43,591 nucleotides of DNA from Chromatiales bacterium (ex Bugula neritina AB1) (GTDB lineage: Bacteria > Pseudomonadota > Gammaproteobacteria > Granulosicoccales > Granulosicoccaceae), in assembly GCA_001730015.1 (NCBI GenBank), contig MDLA01000153.1, forward strand, positions 1 through 43,591, in the 5' to 3' direction. Each line of letters starts with the position of its first letter. Positions within the stretch are counted from its first letter, which is position 1. The notes under the pieces were generated by a model, which was not told the origin of the DNA, made no database searches, and saw nothing but the letters and a program-made list of their open reading frames with translations. A program made the translations under genes and the position numbers. Below, piece by piece: positions 16,074-25,144 of this stretch.

Positions 16074-16997
16074 CTAATAACCTTTGACGCGATCAACCAG
16101 GCCATCAGGGGTACCGCCGATGGATAATACTCTGATCCCTTTGGCTACCTCCTCTGCCGACAGCATCTCCTGCGTAGGCCCGGCAATGTGCGGCGTTATT
16201 GTGACCTTGGGATGCTTCCATAGAAAATGTTCCAGAGGCAGTGGCTCCGTAACACACACATCGAGCACGGCATCAGATACCTGGCCATTATCGAGTGCTT
16301 CAAGCAGATCGGATTCGACAACATGTTCGCCGCGACCGACGTTGATGAACTGTGTGCCTTTGGGAATTGAATTAAACACCCGCTGATTGATGATCTGGCG
16401 TGTTTCTTTTGTTAAAGGCAGAATACACACCAGCGTATCGAGCGACTGTAGAAATTCATCGAGTTGCTCGAGTCCGGAAAATAGTGTGATCGCCGTTGCT
16501 GTACCAGGTGTTCGTTTCCAGCCTGAAACTGAGTATCCGGAAGTGGCCAATCGCTCTGCAATACGTGAGCCTATTACGCCCATACCCATGATGCCAATGT
16601 GGTAATCAGCACTGCTTCGCTCCTTCTGGGGCTGCCAGACCATTTTTGCCTGCTGACTTATATACATTTTAAAATTGCGCTGCCAGCTCATAACACTGTA
16701 CAGCACATAGTCGGCGATTTTATCAGCCATACCCGCGTCTTCAAGGCGGTAAACGGGTACGTCCGGAAGTTCAGGATTATTAAATAAATGGTCGACACCG
16801 GCACCCCAGGAGAAAATGGCCTCAAGCCCGGTTAGATCATTGAAAAAACCTTCTGGTGCACCCCAGGTGATAGCGTATCTGATTTTTTCCGGGTGTGCCG
16901 CAGGCCAGGTGGTAACTTCATATTCAGCCAGGGCATTCTTAATAGCGTGCACTGCCAATTCAGAATTATCATCGCTTGAATAAAAAATAATCGACAT
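16074..16997 (-). CDS. ghrA: Glyoxylate/hydroxypyruvate reductase A (D-2-hydroxyacid dehydrogenase)
   Basis: Reduces glyoxylate and hydroxypyruvate with NAD(P)H. The 307-residue product has the Rossmann motif GIMGMGVIGS (135-144) followed by WKRT, suggesting NADPH preference. The catalytic triad of the family is R222 (INVGRGEHVV), E251 (VTEPLP) and H270 (TITPHIAG). The N-terminal FSWGAGVDH and VYRLEDAGM segments are typical of GhrA, and the C-terminal VDRVKGY matches it. ATG 16997 gives the family length. It is a single gene, with the aqpZ terminator downstream on the other strand. Confidence 0.9.
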   Translation of the reverse strand: MSIIFYSSDDNSELAVHAIKNALAEYEVTTWPAAHPEKIRYAITWGAPEGFFNDLTGLEAIFSWGAGVDHLFNNPELPDVPVYRLEDAGMADKIADYVLYSVMSWQRNFKMYISQQAKMVWQPQKERSSADYHIGIMGMGVIGSRIAERLATSGYSVSGWKRTPGTATAITLFSGLEQLDEFLQSLDTLVCILPLTKETRQIINQRVFNSIPKGTQFINVGRGEHVVESDLLEALDNGQVSDAVLDVCVTEPLPLEHFLWKHPKVTITPHIAGPTQEMLSAEEVAKGIRVLSIGGTPDGLVDRVKGY

Positions 16998-17182
16998 GAT
17001 TACGGGACTCAGACTTTTAACAGAGAATTTTCAATAGTATGCCAGTGAGGCGTGCTGCGATGAATTGGAATCCGATAAACCCCGGGTAATCAGTTGGCAA
17101 TTTGCTTGACGCAATTTAACAGTTGTGGCTCTTCTGCGATGCTCCGGGTACCGCCAGAAGATGTCTACAAAGAACTGCTGTG

Positions 17183-18541
17183 TCAACTCATAAATCCTAG
17201 ATTTCGGTTTTCAAAATTTTTCAGCGACGGCAACATCCCATCGATTTCACTATCATTGAGACCCAGCCACGATAACTGCGTTGCAGCGTATTGTGCAACG
17301 CTTGTCGTGGGGACAATGCGTCCATTGCGGGCGTCATCAGGCCCATCGACAGCAATTCGCGGTATTTGCCCGTAGATATCCCCGCCAATTACAGAGCCTC
17401 CCATAACCATGTGATGATTTCCCCAGCCGTGATCGGTTCCATCACCGTTGCTGGTAATTGATCGACCAAAGTCTGAACTGGTGAAACTGGTTACGTTGTC
17501 AAACTGGTTTATTTCAACTAGCGCTTGTTGAAAGAAGGCGAGCGCTTTTGATAGTTTGGAAAATAGTTCCGGCTGGTCGGCCAGCTGATTATCATGGGTA
17601 TCGAAACCTCCCATGTTTACATAGAACAACTGTCGCGTCATGCGAAATTCATCTTTTACTGCAATAAGCTTAGCCACCATAGCGAGTTGCTCTGCCAGTT
17701 CATTCCCGGCTGGAACCGGGGTTTGCAGCTCGCCGAATTTAGCTAATGCGGCGCCAACGTTTGTTGACAACACCAGCGCCCGTTGTTGTAACTGGGCATA
17801 GGAACGTTCGAATGCGTTGCTGTAGTTTTCATGTAATAACTGAATAAATGCCTGACGACGAGGTAGCTGCCAGTCGTCGGTCATGTTTTCCATGCCTGAA
17901 TAACCTTCGACCCCGCCACGATCTATGGTGAATATAGAGGCTTCGCTACCGGCCATCCAGTCATTGTTACCATCCAGGCTTATGGCAGCAAGATTTGCAT
18001 TTGCTTGTTGCGGAGCCAGAATATCACTGACTCTACCGCCCCAGCCACTGTTCCATTGATGGCTGGGGTCAAGCCGTTGCCACTGACGTGACTGATCGTG
18101 GTGAGAAAAAAGTTGTTCGGGTAAATGTACGCTATTATTCCGTACATCGTCTGGTGTGGTGGGCTCTACTAACGTACCGACATTGGCCATGAGGGCAAGC
18201 TGTCCTTGCTCGAATAGTGGAATCAAATCTGCCATTAGCGGATGCAGTCCGGCGGAGGTAGAGTTAGCGCTGCCGGGGATCAGCGGCAGCAGATCTGATG
18301 CGGGTATAGCCAGATGGCCGCGGCCATTTGCGTATTCATTGTATTCTGCGCCGGTGTTGGGTACTAATAGGTTGAAGCCGTCGTTGCCGCCGTTCAAATG
18401 TATACAGACCAGCGCACGATAATCACTCGAGTTCGCGCTTTGTGCTTGTGCAATTCGCGCCGTACTGCCTGACATCAAGCCAGCGCCAACGATCGTTTTA
18501 CAGCCCAGCTTTAAGAATTTGCGACGATTTCGGTTATTCAT
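17183..18541 (-). CDS. DUF1501-family Tat-exported protein
   Basis: Function unknown; DUF1501 proteins are distant relatives of sulfatases and alkaline phosphatases. The N-terminus NNRNRRKFLKLG is a twin-arginine signal, cleaved near ARIAQAQ, so it is exported folded. Family segments include VCIHLNGGNDGFNLLVP, FSHHDQSRQWQ, YVNMGGFDTHDNQL, TSSDFGRSITSNGDGTDHGWGNHHMVMGG and GLNDSEIDGMLP. The conserved Asp and His are candidate metal ligands. I take ATG 18541; an upstream GTG (18550) would add three residues. It lies 16 bases after the DUF1800 gene, so the two form an operon, as they commonly do. Confidence 0.92.
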   Translation of the reverse strand: MNNRNRRKFLKLGCKTIVGAGLMSGSTARIAQAQSANSSDYRALVCIHLNGGNDGFNLLVPNTGAEYNEYANGRGHLAIPASDLLPLIPGSANSTSAGLHPLMADLIPLFEQGQLALMANVGTLVEPTTPDDVRNNSVHLPEQLFSHHDQSRQWQRLDPSHQWNSGWGGRVSDILAPQQANANLAAISLDGNNDWMAGSEASIFTIDRGGVEGYSGMENMTDDWQLPRRQAFIQLLHENYSNAFERSYAQLQQRALVLSTNVGAALAKFGELQTPVPAGNELAEQLAMVAKLIAVKDEFRMTRQLFYVNMGGFDTHDNQLADQPELFSKLSKALAFFQQALVEINQFDNVTSFTSSDFGRSITSNGDGTDHGWGNHHMVMGGSVIGGDIYGQIPRIAVDGPDDARNGRIVPTTSVAQYAATQLSWLGLNDSEIDGMLPSLKNFENRNLGFMS

Positions 18542-18557
18542 ATATAGCACTCAACTC

Positions 18558-20312
18558 TCAGTGTTGGATGGCAGCTTCCGGAGAGCTGATGAATAAAAAC
18601 AGCAGTTCTTCCGCCCGAATTTGCGCGCTCGCATAGCGTCTCTCGTCGATCAGGTAAAGCGCTTGTTTTTTCAGACCAGCACTCATCGGACGAGTCAGCG
18701 TAAGCTTTTCCAGATAGGCCAATTGATCGTCGATGTTACCGTCAAGAGTCATCAGTCTGGAAATATCAACCGGTGCGCTGGCTGGGTCAGAGCCCGACAC
18801 CGTGTTGTTCCATATAGAGTGAGCCAGTAGAGCGCTGGTGATCGAAATAATGGTGCTTTCATTGTGGATTTGAAACTCCGGAGACACCAATCCCTGATCC
18901 CGCAGCAGACCGGCCTGGCTAAAATCAGGCGAGAAAAAATTGAAGACAGATGGAGATTGCAATGGTGCCTGTGCCAGACGTTCATCAATCCAGCCATAAC
19001 TGAACTCCGGATGAGTGGGGTTGCCATTAAATGCCCGCCAGAGAGAAGTCAGCCGGATTAGCGGTTCCCGAAGTTTGCCAAACGTTTCCGGATTGCTTTC
19101 GTGCCCGTAGAGTGCTTCGGGATCAGTCAGTACTGCTCTGACCACTGCGGCTAGATTTCCGCGTGTGCCGCTGGCGTCTGAGTTAAACGTGCTGGCTACT
19201 CGTGACACGTAGTCAGGAGAGGGGTTACTGGTAACCAACTGACGAATTAAATGTTTGCTGAAAAACGGCCCGACGTTTGGATGATTGAATACGTTGTCCA
19301 GTGCGTCTTGCAGATCTTTTTGTGGCGATTGACCTGCTGGTATAACGTGACCGTTAAGGACTATTTTTTCACCGCTGTCGTGACGCTCAGGGTACGCTTG
19401 CATCGGGCTGAACCAGTCTTCGTTATCCGGGTAGTTCCAGTTGTCAACATCTTTGAAATGCCAGCCTGTAAATACGTGCGCAAACGCCTCAACGACCGCT
19501 TGATCATAGGTGGGGATAGCGCGACCGTTGCCGTCTGTTATCACCGTGCCGTCATTGTTTAGCTGCACCAGACCAATGGAAAACAACTGCAGCAACTCGC
19601 GGGCGTAGTTTTCATCAGGGCGGATATTATTTTCAGGGTCTGGCTTCTGGTTACCTTTCATACTGAGAAAGTTTCCCATCACCGGACTGAGCGTAACCTG
19701 TTCAAGGAGGTCCCTGAAATTTCCAAAGCTGTTCGCTAGAAGAATATCGTAGTAGTTGGATAAAGCCGCTTTCTGCTCCGATAACTCACCCTGACCCGAC
19801 ACCACAAAAAACTGCGATAACGCGTAAGCGATTCGCTGTCTTAATTGATCTTCTGCTATCGTGCTAACGGTCAGCCAGCTATTAACGTGTTCGCGCCAGC
19901 GTGGTTCTGTATGTCGGCGAGTAACCGGAAGTAAAAAGGTTGCCGGCATTTGCATTTGGTTGGTTATCCAGCTTTGATAACCATTTTGCTGCAAATTCGC
20001 AATCTCGGATTCTGTAGGCCCGAATGTCGCGCGATGCAGAAAGCGTACGGCGTCAAGGGGGTCATCAATGGGCGTCTCGATGGCTCCGGTTCCCGAAAGA
20101 GCGGCGCCAAGTTGCGGCGCTACAGTAACCGGTGCTGGGCTGGTGAATGTGCTGCTGACGCTGCCACTGTCGATTCCGGGTGCGGTAAAGGGCTTCTCGT
20201 TGCCACCACCGCCACCGCAAGCTGACACAACAGCGACTAACGCCGTACTGATAAAAAACCGGATTGTTGAACTGATAGGGTTCTCCCTATGGAATCCATG
20301 CAGAGTAACCAC
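18558..20312 (-). CDS. DUF1800-family lipoprotein, partner of DUF1501
   Basis: Function unknown. The lipobox VVSAC is followed by a Gly run, so the mature protein should be lipid-anchored. Family features include DPLDAVRFLHRATFGPTESE, NYARELLQLFSIGL (conserved NYARELLELFTLG-type motif), FTGWHF and FNFFSPDF. The start is unclear: the frame stays open to ATG 20456, but that adds a non-signal-like 48-residue leader and overlaps the recQ promoter. I use GTG 20312. A perfect AGGGAG ribosome site (20283-20288) lies six bases before an ATC codon at 20276, which would give a tidy lipoprotein signal starting ISSTIRFF. First gene of the DUF1800/DUF1501 operon. Confidence 0.88.
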   Translation of the reverse strand: MVTLHGFHRENPISSTIRFFISTALVAVVSACGGGGGNEKPFTAPGIDSGSVSSTFTSPAPVTVAPQLGAALSGTGAIETPIDDPLDAVRFLHRATFGPTESEIANLQQNGYQSWITNQMQMPATFLLPVTRRHTEPRWREHVNSWLTVSTIAEDQLRQRIAYALSQFFVVSGQGELSEQKAALSNYYDILLANSFGNFRDLLEQVTLSPVMGNFLSMKGNQKPDPENNIRPDENYARELLQLFSIGLVQLNNDGTVITDGNGRAIPTYDQAVVEAFAHVFTGWHFKDVDNWNYPDNEDWFSPMQAYPERHDSGEKIVLNGHVIPAGQSPQKDLQDALDNVFNHPNVGPFFSKHLIRQLVTSNPSPDYVSRVASTFNSDASGTRGNLAAVVRAVLTDPEALYGHESNPETFGKLREPLIRLTSLWRAFNGNPTHPEFSYGWIDERLAQAPLQSPSVFNFFSPDFSQAGLLRDQGLVSPEFQIHNESTIISITSALLAHSIWNNTVSGSDPASAPVDISRLMTLDGNIDDQLAYLEKLTLTRPMSAGLKKQALYLIDERRYASAQIRAEELLFLFISSPEAAIQH

Positions 20313-20472
20313 AGGTGGGTTAGTCGCATGGAATTTCTGTTTTTCCAAAATTAATGCAGGAGGAACGTTTAACAGCGCGATACAATTGCAACGACACTTT
20401 AAATTTACGGGCTCACCTGTTAAATCTGGCAAGGTGATCGGCGGGTACTTCAACAACTTGAATGGAAATATT

Positions 20473-22623
20473 TTGGCAACATCGAGTAAAGCTGCACTTG
20501 AGTGCCTGCAACGGTATTTTGGTTACACCTCCTTTCGCGGAGATCAGCAAGCTATTATCGAGCAGCTTATCCGCGGGGAAGATGCGCTGGTATTAATGCC
20601 GACTGGCGGTGGCAAAAGTCTGTGTTTTCAAATACCGGCATTACTTCGCGATGGTGTAGGCATTGTGATCTCCCCGCTTATTGCGCTAATGCAGGATCAG
20701 GTACAGCAGCTCAATCAGAATGGTGTTCGGGCGGCATTTCTGAATTCAACCATGAGTTACGCTGAGCAGCAGAGCACCAGGCAGCGAGCGTTGAATGGTG
20801 AACTGGATCTACTTTATCTGGCGCCAGAGCGAATCCTCTCAGAGGGCAGCCAGGCGTTATTACAACAAATGGATATAGCTCTGTTTGCTGTTGACGAAGC
20901 ACACTGCGTATCTCAGTGGGGTCACGACTTTCGACCTGAATACACACAGCTTTCCAAGCTGATCGAGTTGTTTCCCGGGGTGCCGAGAATCGCATTAACG
21001 GCAACCGCAGATGAGAATACCCGTAAAGATATCAAAACACATCTGCGGTTAACAGATGCAACGGTCTATATCAGTAGCTTTGATCGCCCTAATATTCAGT
21101 ATCGGATCGAATCCAAAACGAACCCGCGCAATCAGCTGCTGCAGTTTATAAAAAGTGAGTATCCGGCCTCGACGGGAATTGTCTATTGCATGTCGCGCAA
21201 GAAGACAGAACAGGTGGCGGCTTTTCTATGCACACAAGGGCTGAAAGCACTGGCTTATCATGCCGGCATGCCTGCGCAGCAGAGGGCCGGGAATATGAGC
21301 CGTTTTATTCTGGAGGAGAACATCATAATGGTTGCGACCATAGCCTTCGGTATGGGTATCGATAAACCGGATGTACGCTTTGTTGCCCACCTCGATATGC
21401 CGAAAAGTATCGAGTCGTATTATCAGGAAACCGGTCGTGCCGGGCGCGATGGGCTGCCTTCTGTCGCTTGGATGGTCTATGGCCTGCAGGACGCAATTAC
21501 CTTTCAGCAAATGTTGAATGACTCCGAAGCGTCACAAGATGTTATACAAGTAGAGCGACATAAGCTTACGGCGATGCTGGGACTTTGCGAGGCGACACAG
21601 TGCCGTCGCAAAACGCTGCTCCGGTATTTTGGCGAAGCGGGCAACGAATCCTGTGGCAATTGCGATACCTGCCTGAATCCCCCGGAGACCTGGGATGCCA
21701 CCACCGCTGTACAAAAGGCCCTGTCCGCGGTCTATCGCACCGGGCAGCGGTTCGGAACTAATTATCTGATCGACGTATTATTAGGTAAAAAGGAAGATCG
21801 CATTAGGCGGTTTGGTCACGACCAGCTGTCGGTATACGGGATCGGGGTCGAACACGATGCCAATACCTGGCGCAGTATCTTCAGGCAATCAATAGCGCGT
21901 TCATTCCTCACAACGGACATGGAGAGTAAGGGAGGATTGCGTTTGACTGAAACCGCCAGGCCGATTTTAAAAGGTGCTGAGCCGGTTGCTTTCCGGGTGG
22001 AGGCCAAAGCGCCCACTCGCACGAAAACCCGCCAGAAAGGAAGTGGGGTTTCGTCGGAACATAAGGAGCTATGGGAAAAACTCCGTCAGGCACGTCAGGC
22101 AATTGCGCGGGAGCAGGGGCTCCCGGCCTATGTTATTTTTCATGATGCAACCTTAATGCAAATGGCTGAAGACCGACCCGTGACACTGGACGCAATGTCA
22201 GCTATATCGGGTGTCGGGGCGGCAAAGCTCGCTAAATACGGGCAGCACTTTCTGGAGGTCATTAACAGTGGTGTCACTGTACCTGCCAGTAGTTCAGTAC
22301 CAACGGATATAGTGGAAAAATTGCTTGCGGCAATCGAAGAGGGCTTGCGCGATAGCGAGTTATTTGGCTGTTGCGGTGCAGAGGAAGCAGACGTGGTCAA
22401 GGAGTTGGCGGGGCTGGTGAAAGCCGGAGAGGTCGCGCTGGAAGATGTTATAGAGAGTCTGGACGACAACAGCCGGGGACTTATAGAGAGCGAGATTCTT
22501 AGCCAGATGGATGAAGGAACCTTTTCCGCCAGTGCGTTATATAAGTACTTCGACGGTGTCTATGAATTGAGTACACTGCGTCTGGTTCACGCGGCAATTT
22601 GTTGTGAGCTTGAAGAAGGCTAG
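20473..22623 (+). CDS. recQ: ATP-dependent DNA helicase RecQ with C-terminal extension
   Basis: A 3'-5' DNA helicase of recombination and fork repair. Motifs read in order: FRGDQQAIIEQL (motif 0), MPTGGGKSLCFQIPAL (Walker A), VDEAHCVSQWGHDFRPEY (DEAH box and aromatic loop), ALTATAD, VYCMSRKKTE, TIAFGMGIDKPDVRFVAH, and QETGRAGRDG (motif VI). A four-Cys zinc site follows, from CEATQCRR to CGNCDTC, then a winged-helix region and an HRDC domain (LPAYVIFHDATL to ISGVGAAKL). About 100 extra residues follow (VEKLLAAIEEGLRDSELFG onward). The start is uncertain: TTG 20473 with GGAA upstream is preferred, with TTG 20458 or GTG 20434 as alternatives. An ATG at 20068 lies inside the opposite gene and is rejected. 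Confidence 0.92.
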   Translation: MATSSKAALECLQRYFGYTSFRGDQQAIIEQLIRGEDALVLMPTGGGKSLCFQIPALLRDGVGIVISPLIALMQDQVQQLNQNGVRAAFLNSTMSYAEQQSTRQRALNGELDLLYLAPERILSEGSQALLQQMDIALFAVDEAHCVSQWGHDFRPEYTQLSKLIELFPGVPRIALTATADENTRKDIKTHLRLTDATVYISSFDRPNIQYRIESKTNPRNQLLQFIKSEYPASTGIVYCMSRKKTEQVAAFLCTQGLKALAYHAGMPAQQRAGNMSRFILEENIIMVATIAFGMGIDKPDVRFVAHLDMPKSIESYYQETGRAGRDGLPSVAWMVYGLQDAITFQQMLNDSEASQDVIQVERHKLTAMLGLCEATQCRRKTLLRYFGEAGNESCGNCDTCLNPPETWDATTAVQKALSAVYRTGQRFGTNYLIDVLLGKKEDRIRRFGHDQLSVYGIGVEHDANTWRSIFRQSIARSFLTTDMESKGGLRLTETARPILKGAEPVAFRVEAKAPTRTKTRQKGSGVSSEHKELWEKLRQARQAIAREQGLPAYVIFHDATLMQMAEDRPVTLDAMSAISGVGAAKLAKYGQHFLEVINSGVTVPASSSVPTDIVEKLLAAIEEGLRDSELFGCCGAEEADVVKELAGLVKAGEVALEDVIESLDDNSRGLIESEILSQMDEGTFSASALYKYFDGVYELSTLRLVHAAICCELEEG

Positions 22624-22671
22624 AAATATCTGATTGTTACACGGCATCGAAAAACCACAGTGCTAGATGAA

Positions 22672-22693
22672 CCAGTTAACCTAACCTAACTGG
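22672..22693. terminator. Weak hairpin between convergent recQ and MFS genes
   Basis: CCAGTTA (22672-22678) and TAACTGG (22687-22693) form a 7-bp stem with an 8-base loop, overlapping the MFS stop codon at 22686-22688. There is no T-tract, so a role in transcription termination is uncertain. Confidence 0.3.
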
Positions 22694-23927
22694 CGGTAAC
22701 AGCTCGGGTGTTCAGGCGGGTGCTGATAAGTATTAACGTGGTAAAAGCCATCCATGCCGCTGAACCATTTAGAATGGTGGCCCAGGTATAGCCGTTATCG
22801 AGCAGAACACCGAAAATTACCGGCCCGATTGCCGAGCCGGATACCATTAGCGCGTGGGTGAGCGATCGTATAGAGGCTAAGTGGGCGGGACCATACATTT
22901 CCAGCCAGAGAGCGCTTATCGACGGTGTGGCAATACCGACGGTGGCTCCAATTAAAGCGTAGTAAAAATACGGTAGCAAGATGTGGTCGACATAACCTGC
23001 GGTCAGCGTGGCGGCGATAAACGGCAGCAAGTAGTATTGTACCACCAGTGAACCAGACCAGCGGTCGACGGCAAATCCGGCAATTAAAGAGGTGACTACC
23101 GCCGCCAGTGAATACGTTGCAATTCCCGAGGCCCAAAGCGGAAATGCTACATTTTTATAGGCAGCCAGATTCTGCTGATGAAAAAACAAACCGGTGGAGA
23201 TAATCGGCGGGGCAAACAGGGCGGGGGCGATTCGCCAGAATCGTGTGTCCCGCATAACCTGTGCCCGCGACCAGGAGTTCTGCGCTTGATTTGGTTCTGA
23301 ATTGTCAGCCGAGACATTGCCTGGATTATATCGACGAAGAATCCACTGGCTCAGCAGGCCGACAACCACTAACTGAAAAACAGCACAGTACAGCCAAACG
23401 TTGCGCCAGCCATACAGCGAGATCAACAGGACTACCACAACAGGCATTATTGCCTCAGCAGTAGAGAAACCCAGGCCGGAAAGGCTGACAGCGCGTCCAC
23501 GATAGGCCGCGCCAATTCGCGATGCGGTAGTAATGCCAGTGTGGCCGGATAGTCCTTGTCCAAATAAGCGAAGTAGATAAAAGGCCAGTGCCAGCGTTAC
23601 CGCACCCTGGACAAAGGCCATACTGATGCAGGCAAGGAACAGCCCGGTGGTAACACACAGTGTGTAGAATTTTAAATTGATGCTATCGAGCAGTTCACCA
23701 GCCCACACAATTGTGACAGCGCTCGTCAGGGTTCCAAGAAAGTACAGGCCTCCAATATCACCATGGCTCAGGCCGAACGTATGGCGCAGATCTTCATTAA
23801 ACAGTGAGATAAAAAAGGTCTGCCCGAAGCCTGATGACAGTGTCAGTAGAAATCCGAAGGCGATTGTGCCGATCAGTGTATTGGAGGATGCTTTCAACTG
23901 GCAGTTATTGCTTGCATTGCTACTCAA
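22686..23927 (-). CDS. Major facilitator superfamily transporter
   Basis: A 413-residue membrane protein with about twelve hydrophobic segments. The first loop DIGGLYFLGTLTSA and the TM4-5 region (LLRLFGQGLSGHTGITTASRIG) resemble MFS monocarboxylate or nitrate/oxalate-type antiporters more than drug exporters. The substrate is unknown. The helix-6 to helix-7 loop carries a charged stretch (RRYNPGNVSADNSEPNQ). The start used is TTG 23927, since no in-frame ATG is near; the ribosome site is weak and the true start may differ by a few codons. It lies 115 bases downstream of terC with a terminator-like hairpin between, so probably has its own promoter. Confidence 0.85.
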   Translation of the reverse strand: MSSNASNNCQLKASSNTLIGTIAFGFLLTLSSGFGQTFFISLFNEDLRHTFGLSHGDIGGLYFLGTLTSAVTIVWAGELLDSINLKFYTLCVTTGLFLACISMAFVQGAVTLALAFYLLRLFGQGLSGHTGITTASRIGAAYRGRAVSLSGLGFSTAEAIMPVVVVLLISLYGWRNVWLYCAVFQLVVVGLLSQWILRRYNPGNVSADNSEPNQAQNSWSRAQVMRDTRFWRIAPALFAPPIISTGLFFHQQNLAAYKNVAFPLWASGIATYSLAAVVTSLIAGFAVDRWSGSLVVQYYLLPFIAATLTAGYVDHILLPYFYYALIGATVGIATPSISALWLEMYGPAHLASIRSLTHALMVSGSAIGPVIFGVLLDNGYTWATILNGSAAWMAFTTLILISTRLNTRAVTAS

Positions 23928-23995
23928 GGATCGACGAACGTTGTACCTTGTTGCAGTCGCAACAGGCAGAACCTCGAATTTATAGAAAAACCTGC

Positions 23996-24027
23996 CTGTC
24001 TGGGGCAGTTATGCTGCCACCTGACAG
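23996..24027 (-). terminator. Probable terminator of the TerC-family gene
   Basis: Nested arms CTGTC (23996-24000)/GACAG (24023-24027) and GGCAG (24004-24008)/CTGCC (24014-24018) close on the loop TTATG, with a small bulge. Read on the minus strand the stem is followed within about five bases by TTTTT, just after the stop of the TerC-family gene. Confidence 0.6.
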
Positions 24028-24042
24028 AAGCCCGTGGAAAAG

Positions 24043-24846
24043 TCAGGCGTTGCGGCTTTCCTGCATCCGCTTTTTCTCACGCAGAAGTTTTCGTTGGTAG
24101 CGACTTTGTACGACGTCGGAGAATGCTAAAACCACAATAACGAAATAGAAAGTTGCCTTGGTCATCGGCGTGACCTCGGTGCCCAGTATTTTCATATGCG
24201 ACAGGTGGCCGCCTTCGGAAATTAGCATTATTCCGACGACAAACAGGATAAAAAGACCGAGGACTTCGTACATGCGGTTTTTCTGCAGGAAGTCGGAGAC
24301 GTGATCAGCCAGCCAGATCATCAGGATGCCGCTAATGATAATGGCGGTAGCCATCACGATAAAATTGCTGGTCAGCGCAATAGCGGACAAAATTGAGTCA
24401 AAGGAAAATACCAGATTCATCAATACGATCCAGATCACCACCGTGACAGCAGAACTTGATTTTTTTTCTCCGTGCTCATGTTCCTCGATGGCCATCATGT
24501 GCAGGATTTCTTTTGTCGCGGTGTAAATGATGAAAATACCGCCGAGCAGAACGATGATCGCGTGGATATTGAAATTAAATTCCAGTACGTCCACCCAGTG
24601 CATGCCGAACACGGGTTCCTGAAAGACGGCGATCAGGCTGGTGAGCGCAAACAGCAGAATAATTCTGAGCCCGATTGCGATACCGATGCCCCACTTGCGA
24701 ACCTTCGCCTGCTGCTCTGCCGGTGCGCGCTTCGATTCCAGGGAAATGTACAAGAGGTTGTCGAAACCAAGTACAGCCTGCAGAAGAGTCAGCAGAAACA
24801 GGGTAATCAGATTGTCCAGGGTAAATAAATTATTGAGTAGCTCCAT
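24043..24846 (-). CDS. TerC-family integral membrane protein
   Basis: The TerC/YkoY family comprises multi-pass membrane proteins linked to metal ion export, notably manganese. The 267-residue protein has about seven hydrophobic helices. The signature acidic residues lie within the membrane: LQAVLGFDNLLYISL in helix 1 and LMNLVFSFDSILSAIALT in the middle, the latter matching the FSxDS motif. A His/Glu-rich loop (EEHEHGEKKSS) could bind metal. Start ATG 24846 has a strong GAGGGAG site. No yybP-ykoY riboswitch-like structure was recognised upstream, in a 298-base region shared with the divergent kinase gene. Confidence 0.85.
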   Translation of the reverse strand: MELLNNLFTLDNLITLFLLTLLQAVLGFDNLLYISLESKRAPAEQQAKVRKWGIGIAIGLRIILLFALTSLIAVFQEPVFGMHWVDVLEFNFNIHAIIVLLGGIFIIYTATKEILHMMAIEEHEHGEKKSSSAVTVVIWIVLMNLVFSFDSILSAIALTSNFIVMATAIIISGILMIWLADHVSDFLQKNRMYEVLGLFILFVVGIMLISEGGHLSHMKILGTEVTPMTKATFYFVIVVLAFSDVVQSRYQRKLLREKKRMQESRNA

Positions 24847-25144
24847 CGCTCCCTCTCTTGATTTGTGTGCAAAGTGGCAAGTGTCTCATTGTTTGTAGTC
24901 TAAGGCGATTGGGTGGTCAAAAATTTACCTTTGCAAATTGTTCAGCAGCTGGCTTCGCTATGTATTGATCTGGTCGGATTAATTTGCAGACAACGGGTTT
25001 ATTACAGAGTCCGCGCTCATAAGTTGCAATTTGAAACGCTGCGACGTGTTGTTCAACGTTAACAGTTTGCAAGGGGCTGCCCGCCGGTGGTGAATGCCCC
25101 TATAGTGTCAGGGCCACACCAATTTTTGAATTTGATGTCTTCTT

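Noticed and set aside
20068..20472. Upstream ATG that would lengthen RecQ by about 135 residues
   Set aside because: The added part is antisense to the DUF1800 signal and coding region and has no RecQ similarity; RecQ homology begins just after 20473.
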